The notes under the pieces were generated by a model. That model saw only the letters and a program-made list of their open reading frames with translations. It made no database searches and was not told where the DNA came from. From contig NZ_CP053904.1 of NCBI RefSeq assembly GCF_013256425.1, positions 2,108,001-2,172,000 on the forward strand: a stretch of DNA of 64,000 nucleotides, written 5' to 3'. Both the position numbers and the translations under genes were made by a program. Source of the stretch: Hymenobacter sp. BRD67 (GTDB lineage: Bacteria; Bacteroidota; Bacteroidia; Cytophagales; Hymenobacteraceae). Of this stretch, positions 61,949 through 64,000 are shown piece after piece (within the stretch, counting starts at the first letter, position 1; every line of letters begins with the position of its first letter).

Positions 61949-62880
61949 CTATGGCACGTAGCTGGTTTCGACCCGAAACTTCGCATCGGTGGTGCCGAGC
62001 TTTTGCACAGCGCGGGGCGAGAGGCGCACCAGGATATTCTCGTTTTCGCCGGTATCGGGCAGCGGGCCAATAACGCGCACGTACACCGACTGGCCGTTCA
62101 TCTGGTTTTTTACCTGCATAATGGTGCCCACAGGAGCCGTTTTGTGCAGGGCCAGGTATTTGTCGGTGCCACTGTTGCCGATGACGGCGGCAATGCCGAC
62201 GTCAGTTTTGCGGGCCACCAGCTCGCTGGCGTGCGTAGGACCTTTGGTTTCAGCAGCTTCCTCCTTTTTGTCGGCGGGCGTGGCGGGCGTCACGGTGGCA
62301 ATCTGCGCCTCCTTAGCAGGGTTAATCTTGGGGCAGGAGCGGCGGCCTCGGGCGCGGCGGGACGGGCCGCTACCGGCGGGGCAGCTGGGGCCACCGCGCC
62401 ATCTTCGGCAGCGCGCAGCTGCAGTTCTTGCCCCACACGCACCGGGGAGCCGGCGGGCAGGTGGTTGAGCTGCATCAGCTCGGTGGGCGACAGGCCAAAG
62501 CGGCGGGCAATGCCAAACAGCGTTTCGCCCTTGGCTACGGTATAGCGGGCCGGCACCACGGCCGGGGCAGCCGCTGGCTTAGCCGGAAGGGCAGCCGTTT
62601 TAGCAGCGGCCCCGCCCGGCCGCGGAATAAGCACTACCTCCCCAATACCCAGGCCCGCCTTGAGCTGGGGATTGGCGGCCGTAATCTGGTCGACCGTTAC
62701 GTGGTAGCGGCGGCTTAGGGCAAACATGGTTTCGCCCTGGGCAATGCGGTGGCGCACGAAGCGCTGGCCACCGCGCACTTCCTGGCCAATAGAGTCGGCC
62801 GGCAGCGCGTGGCCCGGCGGCAGAGTGGCCAGCGGGCCGTGCAGCGAATTAAGTATCAGGAATGAAGCAAGCAGACTCAT
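61949..62880 (-). CDS. Exported LysM protein with RlpA-like domain (one frameshift)
   Basis: ATG 62880 (MSLLASFLILNSLHGPLATL) carries the signal peptide; a -7 box lies 9 bases upstream. Two LysM repeats bind peptidoglycan: HRIAQGETMFALSRRYHVTV and YTVAKGETLFGIARRFGLSP. An Ala/Pro linker follows, then a double-psi beta-barrel of the RlpA type at the C-terminus (GTIMQVKNQMNGQSVYVRVI, then GPLPDTGENENILVRLSPRA). The frame breaks at 62330-62333; one more C on the coding strand gives APAPKINPAKEAQIATVTPA and joins the halves. The catalytic Asp of lytic RlpA proteins is not evident. A cell-wall binding or septal protein in the periplasm. Confidence 0.82.
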
Positions 62881-62889
62881 GCGCGGGAG

Positions 62890-62897
62890 CAAAGCTA
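62890..62897 (-). promoter_or_regulatory. -7 box (TAGCTTTG) of the LysM gene
   Basis: Exact TAnnTTTG match on the minus strand, 9 bases before ATG 62880. Confidence 0.5.
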
Positions 62898-63075
62898 AAT
62901 GTATACCAAAACCGACCCGGGGCCAGCCCCGGCCCAAGGCCGGCGGTAGGCAAAGTAAACACCTAGCGGCCGGGCAGCACTAGTTTCGGGCACGAAATGC
63001 CCCGCGGCCGCTTGCCGGGCAGGCGGGCTCGCTTCGGCTGGCAGTTTCTTTCTCCCCTTCATCTCGCCTCACTTC

Positions 63076-63831
63076 ATGTCCGACGTCCTCGCTATTATTC
63101 CTGCCCGCTACGCTTCTACGCGCCTGCCTGGCAAGCCCCTGGTCGACCTGGGCGGCCAAACCATGATTCAGCGGGTAGTGGCACAGGCGCGGCTGGCCGG
63201 ACTGGCGCGGGTAGTGGTAGCCACCGACGATACCCGAATCCGGGACCATGTGCTGAGCTTTGGGGGCGAGGCCGTGCTCACGCGCTCCGACCATCCGAGC
63301 GGTACCGACCGCGTGTGGGAGGCTTTTGAGCAGCTGGGTAGTCCGGTCAATATATCTTGTATTTTGAATATTCAAGGTGATGAGCCGTTTATTCATCCGG
63401 CGCAGCTGAATGCGCTGGTCGAGCTGTTTGCGCACAACCCACCGCCGGCCATCGCTACGCTCATCAAGCCCGTGCTGACGGAGGAAGAATTATTCAGCCC
63501 CCATCTTCCCAAAGTAGTAACCGACCAGCGCGGCAACGCCTTGTATTTCAGCCGTCATCCGCTACCCTACCAGCGCCAGCAGCCTACTGCCGCCTGGCTG
63601 CATCACCACCGCTACTACCGCCATCTGGGCCTCTACGCCTACCGGCCCGACGTGCTGCGCCAGCTGACGCAGCTACCGCCCTCGCCCCTGGAGCTGGCCG
63701 AAAGCCTGGAGCAGCTGCGCTGGCTCGAAGCCGGCTTTCAGATTCAAACCGCCGTCACGGAGCTGGACGCCTTCGGGATTGATACGCCGGAAGACGTAGT
63801 GCGGGCCCGCCAGCGGCTGGGAGTAGCGTAG
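63076..63831 (+). CDS. kdsB: 3-deoxy-manno-octulosonate cytidylyltransferase KdsB
   Basis: ATG 63076; 251 residues, normal size. The CTP-binding N-terminus AIIPARYASTRLPGKPL, VVVATDDTRI, TRSDHPSGTDRVWEA, LNIQGDEPFI (metal-binding Asp), YFSRHPLPYQR, HLGLYAYRP and ELAESLEQLRWLEAG all match KdsB. It activates Kdo as CMP-Kdo for LPS inner core in the cytoplasm. Frame intact; convergent with the edge gene. Confidence 0.95.
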   Translation: MSDVLAIIPARYASTRLPGKPLVDLGGQTMIQRVVAQARLAGLARVVVATDDTRIRDHVLSFGGEAVLTRSDHPSGTDRVWEAFEQLGSPVNISCILNIQGDEPFIHPAQLNALVELFAHNPPPAIATLIKPVLTEEELFSPHLPKVVTDQRGNALYFSRHPLPYQRQQPTAAWLHHHRYYRHLGLYAYRPDVLRQLTQLPPSPLELAESLEQLRWLEAGFQIQTAVTELDAFGIDTPEDVVRARQRLGVA

Positions 63832-63849
63832 CTCTCCCATGGGAAGGGC

Positions 63850-64000
63850 TTATTTGCCCGCTGGGTCTGGCACTATGCCGCCGAAGCGAATACGCAGCGT
63901 GGCCGGCACCTTCACAGGCTTGCCGGCCACTAGGCCGGGCGTCCACCAGGGCATGAGGCGCACCAGGCGCAGGGCTTCTTCGTCGAGGCCGTAGCCGACG
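63850..64000 (-). CDS. TonB C-terminal-domain protein, 5' part outside window
   Basis: Only the last ~50 codons are visible. They read YGLDEEALRLVRLMPWWTPG, then LVAGKPVKVPATLRIRFGGI and end with a TAA at 63850. This is the end of a TonB_C domain (EA.R.v...P.W.PG...G.pV.v...v.i.F). Whether it is a true TonB or a stand-alone exported domain, like 26117-26626, cannot be seen. Confidence 0.75.
   Translation of the reverse strand, partial: VGYGLDEEALRLVRLMPWWTPGLVAGKPVKVPATLRIRFGGIVPDPAGK

Noticed and set aside
2176..62880. Programmed frameshifting as the explanation for split genes
   Set aside because: The breaks occur in unrelated genes at plain G/C runs without a common slippery site, and the duplicated block has both an intact and a broken version of the same sequence.

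Overview
The window looks like chromosome of a GC-rich member of the Bacteroidota, most like Hymenobacter or a close Cytophagales relative. This rests on sequence features: C-terminal sorting domains of the type IX secretion kind (2176-3632, 15445-18410), Bacteroidota -7 boxes (TAnnTTTG) close to start codons, LPS genes (kdsB), TonB-type proteins, and protein families common in that group (DUF4272, TIGR02757, DUF2306, THUMP methyltransferase, bacteriophytochrome with its own heme oxygenase). The genus is inference.

Layout. 1-3.6 kb: the end of a GAF protein and an exported FG-GAP protein. 3.7-15.4 kb: an accessory island, AT-rich in its toxin and immunity parts. It holds an RHS polymorphic-toxin locus on the minus strand. 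A parental RHS gene (9683-13791, 5' end cut off by an IS982-type element) ends in a URI-nuclease-like tip with a cognate small gene. Downstream lie two orphan modules, each made of a short stretch of RHS core, a toxin tip and a candidate immunity gene. One tip repeats the URI-like domain; the other is a new HExxH metallopeptidase-like domain. A third toxin survives only as a tail of about 29 codons in front of its presumed membrane immunity gene. A 2,476-bp block is tandemly duplicated almost perfectly. 15.4-34 kb: housekeeping and transport genes (polysaccharide lyase, PAP2 phosphatase, tRNA-Leu, M61 peptidase, Bax-inhibitor-like protein, MBL hydrolase, SSS symporter, ABC exporter, NCS1 permease, GH3-like enzyme). 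34-51 kb: phosphohexomutase, XRE-S24 regulator, RecQ, THUMP methyltransferase, zeta toxin module, sugar MFS transporter, trehalase, MurB. 51.2-57 kb: a probable red-light signalling cluster (heme oxygenase, bacteriophytochrome kinase, response regulator, receiver-kinase hybrid, DAC-like protein). 57-64 kb: MutS2, TIGR02757 protein, LysM/RlpA-like protein, KdsB and an edge-truncated TonB-domain protein.

A family of short elements (about 181-356 bp) with CTGGCGCGAGTTTAG termini recurs at 6.5, 9.0, 29.4 and 44.7 kb, with a scrap at 28.7 kb. Strong inverted repeats separate many convergent genes.

Caution: at least 15 otherwise intact genes carry frameshifts, nearly all explained by one base missing from a G or C run. 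Two copies of the same duplicated block differ only in such runs. Most of these breaks are therefore probably sequencing errors. I annotate such genes across their full span and say where the break lies.
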